DNA from: CAZFAT01 sp964517075
GTDB taxonomy: Bacteria; Acidobacteriota; Vicinamibacteria; Vicinamibacterales; SCN-69-37
Length of the DNA: 20,861 nt
Direction of reading: 5' to 3'
Assembly: GCA_964517075.1 (NCBI GenBank)
Contig: CAZFAT010000322.1
Coordinates: forward strand, 1 to 20,861
This document shows positions 6,422-14,520 of this stretch, piece after piece. Below the pieces are notes generated by a model. It worked only from the letters and a program-made list of their open reading frames with translations, ran no database searches and was not told the DNA's origin. Positions within the stretch are counted from its first letter, which is position 1. Each line of letters opens with the position of its first letter. Position numbers and translations under genes: made by a program.

Positions 6422-8653
6422 TCAGCGCGCCGCGGGCTCTGTCCCGACAATAAAGGCTTCTGGGCCCTGTGGGGTTTCGGCGATCACGACGTTGCCGGGG
6501 CGGACGAACTCGGGGGGCTCGGGGAGTTCGAGGCGGCGGCGCGCGATCCAGGTGCGCATGATGTCTTCCCAGATGGGGAGCGCCACCAGCGTGCCGGTCC
6601 GGTTGCCGCCAATCGGCCGCTTCTGATCGAAGCCCACCCAGACCCCGACCGTGATGTCCGGATCGAAGCCCACGAACCACGCGTCCGTGTAGTCGTCAGT
6701 CGTCCCGGTCTTGCCGGCGAGCGGCCAGTCGAGCGCGCGGGCGGACGCGGCCGTGCCGTGCTGGACGACGCCTTCGAGCAGGTGCGTCACGATGTACGCC
6801 GTGTCGGCTCGGATGGCTTCCAGCGGCTGTGATCGGTGCTGCTCCAGTGTGTTGCCCTCGCGGTCCGTCACCTGCAGGGTGTCGAGCGGCGTCATGCGGA
6901 CGCCCTGGTTCGGATACGCCGAATAGGCGGACGTGATTTCGAGCAAGGTGGCCTCGCCCGAGCCAATCGCCACCGAGAGGACTTCGGGAAGCGGTGAGCG
7001 GATGCCCAGTTGCCGCGCGTAGTTGATGACGGCCCGCGGTCCGAGCGCGTCCATGAGCCGGATTGTCGGCACGTTGCGCGAATCGGCGAGCGCGTCGCGC
7101 AGCGTCACGGGCCCGAGGAACTCACGGTCGTAATTCTGCGGTTCGTACGGCGGCTGGTTGGGCCCGGGATTGAAGCTGACGGGGGAGTCGTCGAGCACGC
7201 TGTCCGCCGTATAGCCCCGATCGATGGCCGCCGTGTAGACGAAGGGCTTGAAGAGGGATCCGACCTGACGCTGCGCCTGGGTCGCGCGATTGAACTGGCT
7301 GCGCTCGAAGCTGGCTCCGCCGACCATCGCGAGGATCTGGCCCGTCCGGTTGTCGACGGCCACGACCGCGCCCTCGAGCTCGGGAAGCTGGTCCAGGGTC
7401 GCCGTGAACGTCCGCCCGGTCTGCGAGACCTCCTCGACGAGCACCTCGATGATGTCGCCGCGCTGGACGAGCTCCGCGGCCCGCCGCCGTGTCCATCCGT
7501 AACCCGCGCGCGGAATCGTTCCGGACCAGTCGTCGACCCGCACGAGGATCTCGGTCCCTTCGACCGCCATCACGACGGCCGGAAGAATCTCCGCGGGAAC
7601 GGGATCGCCCGCCCAGCGCGGGTGGCGGTAGGTCTCGATCGATCGCTTGTCGGCGAGGAGATTCCGCGCCGGCTTGCGGAACTGCGCGCGCTCCTTGTCG
7701 ATCTTGCGCAGGCCTGCGTCGAGTGCCTGGTTGGCGGCGCGTTGAAGGTCGGGATCGAGCCCCGTCCGTACGGTCAGACCGTGCTCGTAGACCGCCTGCG
7801 CACCGTAGCGATCCTCGAGCTGAATGCGGATCGCTTCGCGGAAGTACGGTGCGATGGACCGCGGATGCGCGGACTGGCCGCTCGTGACCACGGCCTCGGC
7901 CTTGGCCGCGGCCGCCGCGTCCCGCGTGATATAGCCTTCATCCACCATCCGGTCCAGCGTGTAGTCGCGTCGGGTGGTGGCGGCCTTGATGTTCGTGTAC
8001 GGGTTGTAGCGCTGCGGCGCCGGCAGGATGCCGGCAATCGTCGCGGCTTCGTTGAGCGTCAGCGTTTTCGCGGACTTGCCGAAGTACAGCTGCGAGGCCG
8101 CTTCCACGCCGTACGTGCCGTTCCCCCACGCCACCTTGTTGCAGTACATCGTCAGGATTTCTTCCTTCCGGTACCGCTTCTCGATCTGCATCGCCACGAG
8201 CGCTTCCTTGATCTTCCGCTCCGGCGTGCGATCGAAACCGACGCTCTCGGGGAAGAGCTGGCGCGCGAGCTGCTGGGTGATGGTGCTGCGGCCGGGCGTG
8301 CGCCGCCGCGTCAGTTTGTCCTGGACGTACGCCAGGAGCATGCGGTCGACCTTCAGGCCGCCGTGCGTCCAGAAGTCGCCGTCCTCGGCCGAGACGATCG
8401 CCTGGCGCAGCACCTCGGGAATGTCGTCGTAGGCCACAATCTGGCGCCGCTCGGTCGCGAATTCCCCGACCACGGAGCCGTCGCGGCCGAGGACCCGGGT
8501 GATTGTGCCAGGCGTGTAGTCGTCGAGCGCGGAGATCTGCGGAAGATCGCCGGCGTAGGCAAAGAGGACGCCGCCTGCCGTGCCCGACAGGGCGGCGCCC
8601 AGGAAGAGAGCAGCAATGCCGAAATAGCGGGCCAGGCCTGGCAGTCGCGGCAT
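6422..8653 (-). CDS. Class A penicillin-binding protein (PBP1A-type transglycosylase/transpeptidase)
   Basis: A bifunctional cell-wall synthase of 743 residues that polymerises glycan strands and cross-links peptides in the periplasm. It has an N-terminal membrane anchor (about residues 10-33). The GT51 transglycosylase domain (about 60-240) shows AEDGDFWTHGG with catalytic Glu90, GRSTITQQLARQLF and the KEEILTMYCNKV segment. The transpeptidase domain (about 425-690) carries all three penicillin-binding motifs: SLFK with nucleophile Ser466, SRN at 525-527 and KTGT at 648-651. An inserted domain of about 100 residues sits between the two enzymatic domains. The start is ATG at 8653, 27 bp after the FecR-type gene, and the two are probably co-transcribed. 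It belongs to the mrcA/ponA family, but I cannot tell which paralogue it is. Confidence 0.95.
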   Translation of the reverse strand: MPRLPGLARYFGIAALFLGAALSGTAGGVLFAYAGDLPQISALDDYTPGTITRVLGRDGSVVGEFATERRQIVAYDDIPEVLRQAIVSAEDGDFWTHGGLKVDRMLLAYVQDKLTRRRTPGRSTITQQLARQLFPESVGFDRTPERKIKEALVAMQIEKRYRKEEILTMYCNKVAWGNGTYGVEAASQLYFGKSAKTLTLNEAATIAGILPAPQRYNPYTNIKAATTRRDYTLDRMVDEGYITRDAAAAAKAEAVVTSGQSAHPRSIAPYFREAIRIQLEDRYGAQAVYEHGLTVRTGLDPDLQRAANQALDAGLRKIDKERAQFRKPARNLLADKRSIETYRHPRWAGDPVPAEILPAVVMAVEGTEILVRVDDWSGTIPRAGYGWTRRRAAELVQRGDIIEVLVEEVSQTGRTFTATLDQLPELEGAVVAVDNRTGQILAMVGGASFERSQFNRATQAQRQVGSLFKPFVYTAAIDRGYTADSVLDDSPVSFNPGPNQPPYEPQNYDREFLGPVTLRDALADSRNVPTIRLMDALGPRAVINYARQLGIRSPLPEVLSVAIGSGEATLLEITSAYSAYPNQGVRMTPLDTLQVTDREGNTLEQHRSQPLEAIRADTAYIVTHLLEGVVQHGTAASARALDWPLAGKTGTTDDYTDAWFVGFDPDITVGVWVGFDQKRPIGGNRTGTLVALPIWEDIMRTWIARRRLELPEPPEFVRPGNVVIAETPQGPEAFIVGTEPAAR

Positions 8654-8680
8654 GTCTGCCGATGAGTGTACCAGCTTCGC

Positions 8681-10798
8681 CTAACGGCGCGGCGCGGCGC
8701 GCCGGCCGCCGCCTGACGACTCGCGCGGCGCGCTTTCGGGCGCCGCGCGCTGGGGCGCCCGCGACCGTGCCGCGCTTTCGCCCGAGGGGGCGCCGGGTCG
8801 TGCGGCGCGCTCCGGCGCTGCGGGCGGCGGAGCCGAGGCGGCCGGCGCGCGTTCGGCAGACCGGCTGCGCGCGCGCCAGACCGGGGCTGGCGGTGCGCTG
8901 CTGCGCTCGACCGGCGGCGGTGCCGAGCTGGCTGACGGAGCCCGACGCCAGGTTCCACGCGATTCGGGAGCGGACCACGCGGCGGGCGGCGCCCCGGCGC
9001 GGGACTCACTGGCCGGCGACGCGGGCTCGATCATGCGCCCCTCGGCAGGTTCCGGGACCGCGCGCCGGCCGGGTGCGGCCCGTCGGGGAGCGACCGCGGA
9101 CTCCGCGGGCATCACGCGAGGGCCTTCCCCAGGAGCGGCGCGATCGGGATTTGCGCGGCTGATGGGGCGAGTCGCCCGGCCGGGCGCGACGCCGACCGAT
9201 CGATCGACGGGGCCGACTCGATCGGCCGGTCTGACGTCCGCGCGTTCGACCGGCGAGGCGAGTGCGCCCGCGGCCGGCGCGCGGCGAGGCGCGGCCGAGC
9301 GAACCGCGTCACCGCGGGTGACAGGGGCGGATGTCGCCGGCCGCGTCGCAGGCACGGCCGGTGCGCGAGCCGGCGCACGGCTCGATTCCAGGGCCGGCCG
9401 GCTTGTGGTGGCCCCGGCCGCCGAGCGCGACGTGGCGGCACGGCTCGCGGCCGGCGCCGAACTCACCGCCGACGGGCTCCGGCCCACGGTACCCGCCGAG
9501 CGCGGTGTCACGGCCTGACTCGCCGTCGGCGCGCCGAGCGGCCTCCGCGCCGCGGCGAAGCGCACGGCCGCCGGCGGGGCCGGCGCGCGCAGCGCCGTGA
9601 ACCGCTGCTGCGGCAGGATGAGCGCTGGCACCACGACATGGTTGCGGACGTGGACGTTGCGGACGAAGTGATGCGACGGAATGAACGTCCAGCTGCGCCG
9701 GATATGCGGGTCGATGATCGTGACGTTAGTGATCGAGATGAGCGGCCGGTTATTGAAGCCGAGGGGTGACCAGCCGATGTAACTCGGAGCGCTGACCCAG
9801 GACACCCACGCCGGTCCCCAGTGCCGGTTCGGAATCCAGAACCACCGGTTCCTCGCGTGGCCCCAGCGGCCGTAGTGGTGGGTCGGCCAGGACCAGCGAC
9901 TGCCGCCCACCCAGATCCAGCCGAACGAGGCCGAGAACGACCATCGGCCGTCGTGGTAGGGCCGCCAGCTCGTGTCGACCCGCGGGTACCAGACGTAACC
10001 GTACGGGCGTTCGTAGTTCCAGGATCCATAGCGATCGAGGACACCGCCGTAGGCGTAGATGGGTTCAGGCAGATACTGCGCCGAGGTGACGCCTATCCGT
10101 TCGCTGCGGCGGTCGTACGCCCAGCGATCGAACGCGTCGTTCATCGCCACGCTCACCATGTAGGGGAGCGAGGGCATCGTCTCGGCCGTGGTCACCGCTT
10201 CGTAGCCGGTGCGGACCGCGGTGCGACCGTGCGGCGAAGCGAGCTCGGCGAGCCCGCGAATGACGGTGAGCCGCAGTTCCGCTCCGGGCGTTCCGGCGGC
10301 CGCGATCGCCACGCGGTACTCGCCCGCGCCGCGAATCCACGCGGTCGAGCCGGCGCCGTCAATGCGATACTCGACGCCTGTCGTGGCCCGGGCGAGCGTC
10401 AGCCGAACCTGGCCGCGTTCGAGACCGAGCAGCGAATCGGAGAGCAGCGCCACGGTGGTCCCCCGATCGACATCGAGGACGCTGCCGTCGGCGAACAGCA
10501 CTTCGACGCGGCCGTCCGCCGTGCGGATCCGATCGCCCGCGAGTAGTGCGAGGTTCTCCTCGGCGCGTTCGACGTCACCGTCACGCTCCAGCCACGCCGC
10601 GCCATCGACGATGGCGAGATGACCGGGAATGGTGTCGGACCAGGGTTGCGCGGTCGGCGCGGGGACGTCGTACGCCACCGGATCGTAGGTCGGCGGCTGC
10701 TGCGCCGACGTCAGCGCAGGCAGCAGCAGCGCCATCAGCGCGACGAGCCGCGCGGGGCGCGCGAGGAACAACGGCCTGACTCGATTGATCCGAGGCAT
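8681..10798 (-). CDS. Exported FecR-domain protein with Trp-rich region and long disordered tail
   Basis: The product is 705 residues from ATG 10798, or 718 from ATG 10837. A signal peptide follows the second Met (VALMALLLPALTSAQ). Residues about 85-185 form a FecR-type beta domain (AGDRIRTADGRVEVLFADGS, LERGQVRL). Residues about 258-345 hold about 15 Trp among Tyr/Gly/His (WYPRVDTSWRPYHDGRW), resembling the Trp-rich domain found with FecR in Acidobacteria and Myxococcota. The last 300 residues are Ala/Arg/Pro/Ser-rich and certainly disordered. I prefer 10798 because GAGGGTG precedes it at good spacing, and the 10837 ATG would overlap a possible -10 element. FecR here is unlikely to be the iron sensor: there is no sigma factor or TonB receptor nearby. 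A role on the envelope or peptidoglycan is inferred from the PBP neighbour. Confidence 0.85.
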   Translation of the reverse strand: MPRINRVRPLFLARPARLVALMALLLPALTSAQQPPTYDPVAYDVPAPTAQPWSDTIPGHLAIVDGAAWLERDGDVERAEENLALLAGDRIRTADGRVEVLFADGSVLDVDRGTTVALLSDSLLGLERGQVRLTLARATTGVEYRIDGAGSTAWIRGAGEYRVAIAAAGTPGAELRLTVIRGLAELASPHGRTAVRTGYEAVTTAETMPSLPYMVSVAMNDAFDRWAYDRRSERIGVTSAQYLPEPIYAYGGVLDRYGSWNYERPYGYVWYPRVDTSWRPYHDGRWSFSASFGWIWVGGSRWSWPTHHYGRWGHARNRWFWIPNRHWGPAWVSWVSAPSYIGWSPLGFNNRPLISITNVTIIDPHIRRSWTFIPSHHFVRNVHVRNHVVVPALILPQQRFTALRAPAPPAAVRFAAARRPLGAPTASQAVTPRSAGTVGRSPSAVSSAPAASRAATSRSAAGATTSRPALESSRAPARAPAVPATRPATSAPVTRGDAVRSAAPRRAPAAGALASPVERADVRPADRVGPVDRSVGVAPGRATRPISRANPDRAAPGEGPRVMPAESAVAPRRAAPGRRAVPEPAEGRMIEPASPASESRAGAPPAAWSAPESRGTWRRAPSASSAPPPVERSSAPPAPVWRARSRSAERAPAASAPPPAAPERAARPGAPSGESAARSRAPQRAAPESAPRESSGGGRRAAPRR

Positions 10799-10835
10799 GA
10801 ACACCCTCGCAAGCCAGGCAGGGCTTGGCACCTTC

Positions 10836-10863
10836 ATCGTAACAGAACTGACGCGTAGTTCAG
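10836..10863 (-). promoter_or_regulatory. Possible promoter of the FecR-type/PBP unit
   Basis: Read on the minus strand: CTGAAC (10863-10858), 16-base spacer, TACGAT (10841-10836). A transcript would start about 30-40 bases before the ATG at 10798, leaving room for its GAGGGTG ribosome-binding site. Two weak hexamers only, so this is tentative. It shares the roughly 170-bp divergent region with the dnaK promoter. Confidence 0.3.
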
Positions 10864-10887
10864 GGGTCTCGCTTTTCCGTGAAACAT

Positions 10888-10908
10888 CTTGACAGTAGTG
10901 TGCTCAAC
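10888..10908. promoter_or_regulatory. HAIR-like operator (HspR binding site) over the dnaK promoter
   Basis: CTTGACA-N7-GCTCAAC fits the HAIR inverted repeat CTTGAGT-N7-ACTCAAG with the correct 7-base spacer and 5 of 7 positions in each half, including the core TTGA/TCAA. It contains the -35 hexamer, so a bound repressor would block RNA polymerase. The HspR gene is in the same operon. The match is imperfect, so only binding data would settle it. Confidence 0.65.
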
Positions 10909-10918
10909 TTTCTATCAT
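10889..10918 (+). promoter_or_regulatory. Sigma-70-type promoter of the dnaK operon
   Basis: A perfect -35 TTGACA (10889-10894), 18-base spacer, and -10 TATCAT (10913-10918). The expected start of transcription is near 10925, giving a leader of about 40 bases. The leader contains a small hairpin (CCTCA-GAC-TGAGG, 10938-10950) just before the ribosome-binding site GAGGAG (10953-10958), which is 7 bases from the ATG. Confidence 0.75.
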
Positions 10919-10965
10919 AGCTGAGACTAAAGATTGACCTCAGACTGAGGCAGAGGAGCGCGAAC

Positions 10966-12858
10966 ATGAGCAAGATCATCGGGATTGACTTGGGTACCAC
11001 CAACTCCGTCGTGGCCGTCATGGAAGGCGGCGAGCCGGTGGTCATTACCAACTCCGAGGGTGGGCGGCTGACGCCGTCGGTGGTCGGCTTCACGAAGTCG
11101 GGCGAGCGACTGGTGGGGCAGGTCGCCAAGCGGCAGGCGGTCACGAATCCCGAAAACACGGTGTTCTCGATCAAGCGGTTCGTGGGACGGCGCCTGAACG
11201 AGGTGTCGGAGGAAATGAAGATGGTGCCCTACCGCGTGGTGGCCGACGGCGATCGCGTCGCCGTGGCCATCTCCGCCGACGGCGACAAGAAGTACTCGCC
11301 ACCCGAGATCTCGGCGATGGTGCTGCAGAAGCTCAAGCAGGCCGCGGAAGATTACTTGGGCCAGCCCGTCACGCAGGCTGTCATTACCGTCCCCGCCTAC
11401 TTCAACGATGCGCAGCGGCAGGCCACGAAGGACGCCGGCAAGATCGCCGGCCTCGAGGTGCTGCGGATCGTGAACGAGCCCACCGCGGCCGCGTTGGCCT
11501 ACGGGCTCGACAAGAAGAAGGAGGAGACCATTGCCGTCTACGACTTCGGTGGCGGCACGTTCGACATCTCCATCCTCGAGGTCGGCGAGGGGGTCGTCGA
11601 GGTCAAGGCGACCAACGGCGACACGCACCTCGGCGGCGACAATCTCGACCAGCGCGTCATCGACTGGATCGTCGGCGAATTCCGCAAGCAGGAAGGCATC
11701 GATCTGTCGAAGGACCGGATGGCGCTCCAGCGGCTGAAGGAAGCGGCGGAGAAGGCCAAGATGGAGCTCTCCACCGTCCGCGAGACCGACATCAGCCTGC
11801 CCTTCATCACCGCGGACCAGACCGGGCCGAAGCACCTGTCGCTGAAGCTGACACAGGAGAAGTTCGTCGCGCTCGTCGAGGATCTCCTCCAGCGGACGGT
11901 GGGGCCCACGAAGCAGGCGCTGGCGGACGCCGGCCTCACGCCGCAGAAGATCGACGAGGTGGTGCTCGTCGGCGGGTCCACGCGCATCCCGCGCGTCCAG
12001 CAGATCGTCAAGGAACTGTTCGGCAAGGAGCCGCATCGCGGCGTGAACCCGGACGAGGTCGTGGCGGTGGGCGCGGCCGTGCAGGCCGGCGTGCTCTCAG
12101 GCGAGGTCAAGGATCTGCTCCTCCTCGACGTGACGCCGCTCTCGCTCGGCATCGAAACGCTGGGCGGCGTCCTGACGACGCTGATTCCGCGCAACACGAC
12201 GATTCCGAGCAAGAAGAGCGAGGTGTTCTCGACGGCGGCGGATGGACAGACGAGCGTCGAGGTGCACGTCCTGCAGGGCGAGCGGCCGATGGCGCGCGAC
12301 AATCGCACGCTCGGCAAGTTCCACCTCGACGGCCTGCCGCCGGCGCCGCGCGGCGTGCCGCAGATTGAAGTCACCTTCGACATCGACGCCAACGGGATCG
12401 TGAACGTCAACGCCCGCGACAAGGGCACGGGCAAGGAACAGAAGATCACGATCACCGCGTCGAGCGGGCTGTCCAAGGATGAAGTCGACCGGATGATGCG
12501 CGATGCCGAGTCGCACGCGGCCGAGGACAAGCAGCGGCGCGAGGAGGTGGAAACGCGCAATCGCGCGGACCAGGCGGTCTACGCGGCCGACACGTTCGTC
12601 AAGGACTCGGGCGAGAAGCTCGACCCGGCCGACCGGATGGCCATCGAGTCGGCGACGAACGACGTGAAGAAGGCCCTCGAGGCCAGTGACGCGACGGCCA
12701 TCAACCGTACGCTCGAGGCGCTCATGCAGGCGCAGCAGCGCGCCGCGGAGAACCTCTACAAGACCGCGGGCGCGGCCGGCGAACCGGCCGAACCGTCGGG
12801 CGGTCAGGGCCAGACCGAGGACGTGATCGACGCGGAGATTGTCGACGACAAGAAGTAG
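10966..12858 (+). CDS. dnaK: Chaperone DnaK (Hsp70)
   Basis: An ATP-driven cytoplasmic chaperone of 630 residues (E. coli DnaK is 638). The three Hsp70 signatures are present: IGIDLGTTNS at 5-14, VYDFGGGT at 191-198 and VLVGGSTRIPRV around 336-342. The substrate-binding domain follows from about 385 (LLLLDVTPLSLGIETLGG), then the helical lid and a Gly/Pro/Gln-rich linker ending in the typical acidic tail AEIVDDKK. The ATG at 10966 has GAGGAG at 7 bases. It is the first gene of dnaK-dnaJ-hspR, and dnaJ starts 4 bp after its stop. No grpE lies in the operon, unlike in Streptomyces. Expression is probably heat-inducible through HspR at the HAIR-like site. Confidence 0.98.
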   Translation: MSKIIGIDLGTTNSVVAVMEGGEPVVITNSEGGRLTPSVVGFTKSGERLVGQVAKRQAVTNPENTVFSIKRFVGRRLNEVSEEMKMVPYRVVADGDRVAVAISADGDKKYSPPEISAMVLQKLKQAAEDYLGQPVTQAVITVPAYFNDAQRQATKDAGKIAGLEVLRIVNEPTAAALAYGLDKKKEETIAVYDFGGGTFDISILEVGEGVVEVKATNGDTHLGGDNLDQRVIDWIVGEFRKQEGIDLSKDRMALQRLKEAAEKAKMELSTVRETDISLPFITADQTGPKHLSLKLTQEKFVALVEDLLQRTVGPTKQALADAGLTPQKIDEVVLVGGSTRIPRVQQIVKELFGKEPHRGVNPDEVVAVGAAVQAGVLSGEVKDLLLLDVTPLSLGIETLGGVLTTLIPRNTTIPSKKSEVFSTAADGQTSVEVHVLQGERPMARDNRTLGKFHLDGLPPAPRGVPQIEVTFDIDANGIVNVNARDKGTGKEQKITITASSGLSKDEVDRMMRDAESHAAEDKQRREEVETRNRADQAVYAADTFVKDSGEKLDPADRMAIESATNDVKKALEASDATAINRTLEALMQAQQRAAENLYKTAGAAGEPAEPSGGQGQTEDVIDAEIVDDKK

Positions 12859-12862
12859 CGCT

Positions 12863-13948
12863 ATGGACCTCTACACGCGGCTCGGCGTGACGCGGGCGGC
12901 CTCGGCGGCCGACATCGACCGGGCGTATCGCCGGCTGGCCCGGCGGTACCACCCGGGCGTGAATCCCGGGGATCGCGCGGCCGCCGAACGGTACCGGCAG
13001 TTGCAGGAGGCCTATGCCGTGCTGGCCGACGCCGAGCGGCGCCGCGAGTACGACCGCGGCGTCGCGCCGGACGTCGCGGCCGGGACGGTCACGGCGACCG
13101 TGGCGTTCGAAGGGTTCGACTTCTCGCGGGCGGCCGAAGGGCCGGTCGCCGCGACGTTCGCCGAGCTCTTCGCGGACGTCTTTCGCGACGCGGCCCGTGA
13201 GGCCACCACCCCCAGCCGCGGCCTCGACATCGAGCAGACTGCGCGGGTGTCGTTTCTCGAGGCGGCGCGCGGCGTCGAGGCGCGGCTGTCGGTGACACGC
13301 CAGGAACGGTGCCCGCCGTGCGCGGGCCACGGTCGCGTGTCGCGCGCCGCGGTCGTGTGTCCGGCCTGTCGCGGCGTGGGCGCGGGACGCTGGGCGCGCG
13401 GGCACATGGTGTTCACACGCCCGTGCGACAGCTGCGGGGGACAGGGCCAGGTCACGAGCGATCCCTGCCGGGCCTGCGGCGGGGCCGGCGTCGCGCCGCG
13501 CACCGAGGTCGTCACACTCGCGCTGCCGCCCGGCATTGAATCGGGCGCGCGCGTGGCGGTGCCGGGTCGGGGGCATGCGGGCGCCCGGGGCAGGCCCGCC
13601 GGCGACCTCTATCTCACCGTCGACGTTGATCCGCATCCGTATTTCCGGCGCGACGGCCGCGACGTCACCCTCACGCTGCCCGTGGCCGTGCACGAAGCCA
13701 TCCTCGGCGCGCGCGTCGAGGTGCCCACGCCGACCGGCCGCGCGCGGCTGAAGGTGCCGCCGGGCACCGCCGCGGGGCGGCGCTTCCGCCTGGGCGGCCA
13801 GGGGATCCCCGGGCCCGACGGCCCCGGCGATCTCGTGGTCACGATTGAAATCGTGGTGCCCGCGGCGCTTGACGACCGGTCGCGCGCCCTGGTCCGCGAG
13901 TTCGGCGAACGGAACGGCGGCGACGTGCGGCGGTCGCTCTTCGAGTGA
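12863..13948 (+). CDS. dnaJ: DnaJ-type Hsp40 co-chaperone with HPG in place of HPD
   Basis: 361 residues. The J-domain is at 2-67 and a zinc-binding region has all four CxxCxGxG repeats (C150/C153, C166/C169, C188/C191, C202/C205). The C-terminal beta-sandwich substrate domains include DLYLTVDVDPHPYFRRDGRD. The Gly/Phe-rich linker is weak: the section 68-120 is only moderately rich in these residues. The J-domain loop reads HPG (30-32), codons CAC CCG GGC, where nearly all J-proteins have HPD. In E. coli, changing that Asp blocks stimulation of DnaK ATPase. Coupling with dnaK (4-bp gap) says DnaK is still its partner. The start ATG at 12863 is clear. It is called dnaJ rather than cbpA because of the zinc fingers. 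Confidence 0.9.
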   Translation: MDLYTRLGVTRAASAADIDRAYRRLARRYHPGVNPGDRAAAERYRQLQEAYAVLADAERRREYDRGVAPDVAAGTVTATVAFEGFDFSRAAEGPVAATFAELFADVFRDAAREATTPSRGLDIEQTARVSFLEAARGVEARLSVTRQERCPPCAGHGRVSRAAVVCPACRGVGAGRWARGHMVFTRPCDSCGGQGQVTSDPCRACGGAGVAPRTEVVTLALPPGIESGARVAVPGRGHAGARGRPAGDLYLTVDVDPHPYFRRDGRDVTLTLPVAVHEAILGARVEVPTPTGRARLKVPPGTAAGRRFRLGGQGIPGPDGPGDLVVTIEIVVPAALDDRSRALVREFGERNGGDVRRSLFE

Positions 13949-13957
13949 CCGGGGATC

Positions 13958-13963
13958 AGGAGG
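13958..13963 (+). promoter_or_regulatory. Strong ribosome-binding site fixing the hspR start
   Basis: AGGAGG is 8 bases from ATG 13972. It decides against the in-frame GTG at 13945 that overlaps the dnaJ stop. Confidence 0.85.
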
Positions 13964-13971
13964 CGACACTC

Positions 13972-14424
13972 ATGCCCACGAAGCGCGCCGGCAGCGGCCG
14001 CGGCTATTACATGATCAGCGCGGTGGCCCTGAAGTACAACATCCACCCGCAGACGCTGCGCCTCTATGAGCGCGAGGGGCTGCTGAAGCCGTCGCGCACG
14101 GAAGGCAACACCCGTTTGTATTCGGACGAGGATCTGCAGGAGCTCGAGCGCATCCTGGCGCTCACGCGCGACCTCGGCGTGAACCTCGCAGGCATCGAAA
14201 TCATCCTCAACATGCGCCGCAAGATGGAGACCATGCAGCGCGAGGTCAACGAGTTCATGCAGTACGTGAAGGGCGAGCTGGCGCGTGGGCTCGGCGACTG
14301 GGAGCAGCGCCTGAACACGGCGCTCGTCCCGACCAGCGCGCTCGATCGGCCCGCGCCGTCCGAGCCGTCGACGGAGGGGACGGCTGACGCGACCGAGATC
14401 GCGGCGTCCCGACGATCGCGCTAG
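13972..14424 (+). CDS. hspR: HspR, MerR-family heat-shock repressor
   Basis: 150 residues with a MerR-type winged helix at about 11-80: YYMISAVALKYNIHPQTLRL, EREGLLKPSRTEGNTRLYS, and the subfamily hallmark LGVNLAGIEIIL (68-79). These match HspR of Actinobacteria, which represses dnaK operons by binding HAIR repeats, with DnaK as co-repressor. A short coiled segment (81-105, METMQREVNEFMQYVK) may dimerise the protein. The tail is Ser/Ala/Pro-rich and disordered. The gene is the last of dnaK-dnaJ-hspR, so it controls its own synthesis through the site at 10888-10908. A general MerR metal sensor is unlikely: the C-terminal part lacks the conserved Cys set. Confidence 0.92.
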   Translation: MPTKRAGSGRGYYMISAVALKYNIHPQTLRLYEREGLLKPSRTEGNTRLYSDEDLQELERILALTRDLGVNLAGIEIILNMRRKMETMQREVNEFMQYVKGELARGLGDWEQRLNTALVPTSALDRPAPSEPSTEGTADATEIAASRRSR

Positions 14425-14431
14425 CACCGAC

Positions 14432-14490
14432 GGTACGACGGTACGAAGTCCGACAGCGTGCTGCGGGCGCCACCCTCGTACGTTCGTACC
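14432..14490. repeat. Inverted repeat of GGTACGA units after hspR
   Basis: Two GGTACGA units separated by C (14432-14446) face TCGTACGTTCGTACC (14476-14490). Thirteen of 15 positions pair, with a 29-base loop. There is no T-run, so it is at best a weak terminator for the heat-shock operon. Its design (short repeated unit, inverted arms) matches the other intergenic palindromes in the window. Confidence 0.75.
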
Positions 14491-14520
14491 TGAATCTGAA
14501 CTGCCGCGGAGTGGTATCCT
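14491..14520 (+). promoter_or_regulatory. Possible promoter of the helicase-loader gene
   Basis: TGAATC (14491-14496), 18-base spacer, TATCCT (14515-14520). Transcription would begin close to 14527-14530, at or next to the ATG at 14530, giving an almost leaderless mRNA. GGAG at 14508-14511 instead suits the GTG at 14521 if transcription reads through from hspR. The two readings are not resolved. Confidence 0.35.

Noticed and set aside
6225..6680. Minus-strand frame with a repetitive hydrophobic peptide (IGLFFVGLFFVGLF)
   Set aside because: It is produced by the AAATAGCCCAACAA tandem units in the palindrome and then runs antisense-in-shift through the PBP gene. The similar frames over copy 2 (15012-15587, 15454-16452) have the same origin.
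7010..8665. 551-codon open frame on the plus strand
   Set aside because: It is wholly antisense to the penicillin-binding protein gene, which has all catalytic motifs. The translation is Arg/Gly/Asp/Leu-rich with no family signature, as expected in GC-rich DNA.
10866..10965. CIRCE element (HrcA operator) upstream of dnaK
   Set aside because: No TTAGCACTC or GAGTGCTAA half-site is present. The HAIR-like repeat and the linked hspR explain the regulation better.
10927..12036. 369-codon open frame on the minus strand across dnaK
   Set aside because: Shadow of dnaK. The product has the typical Leu/Arg/Asp-rich antisense composition and no motif.
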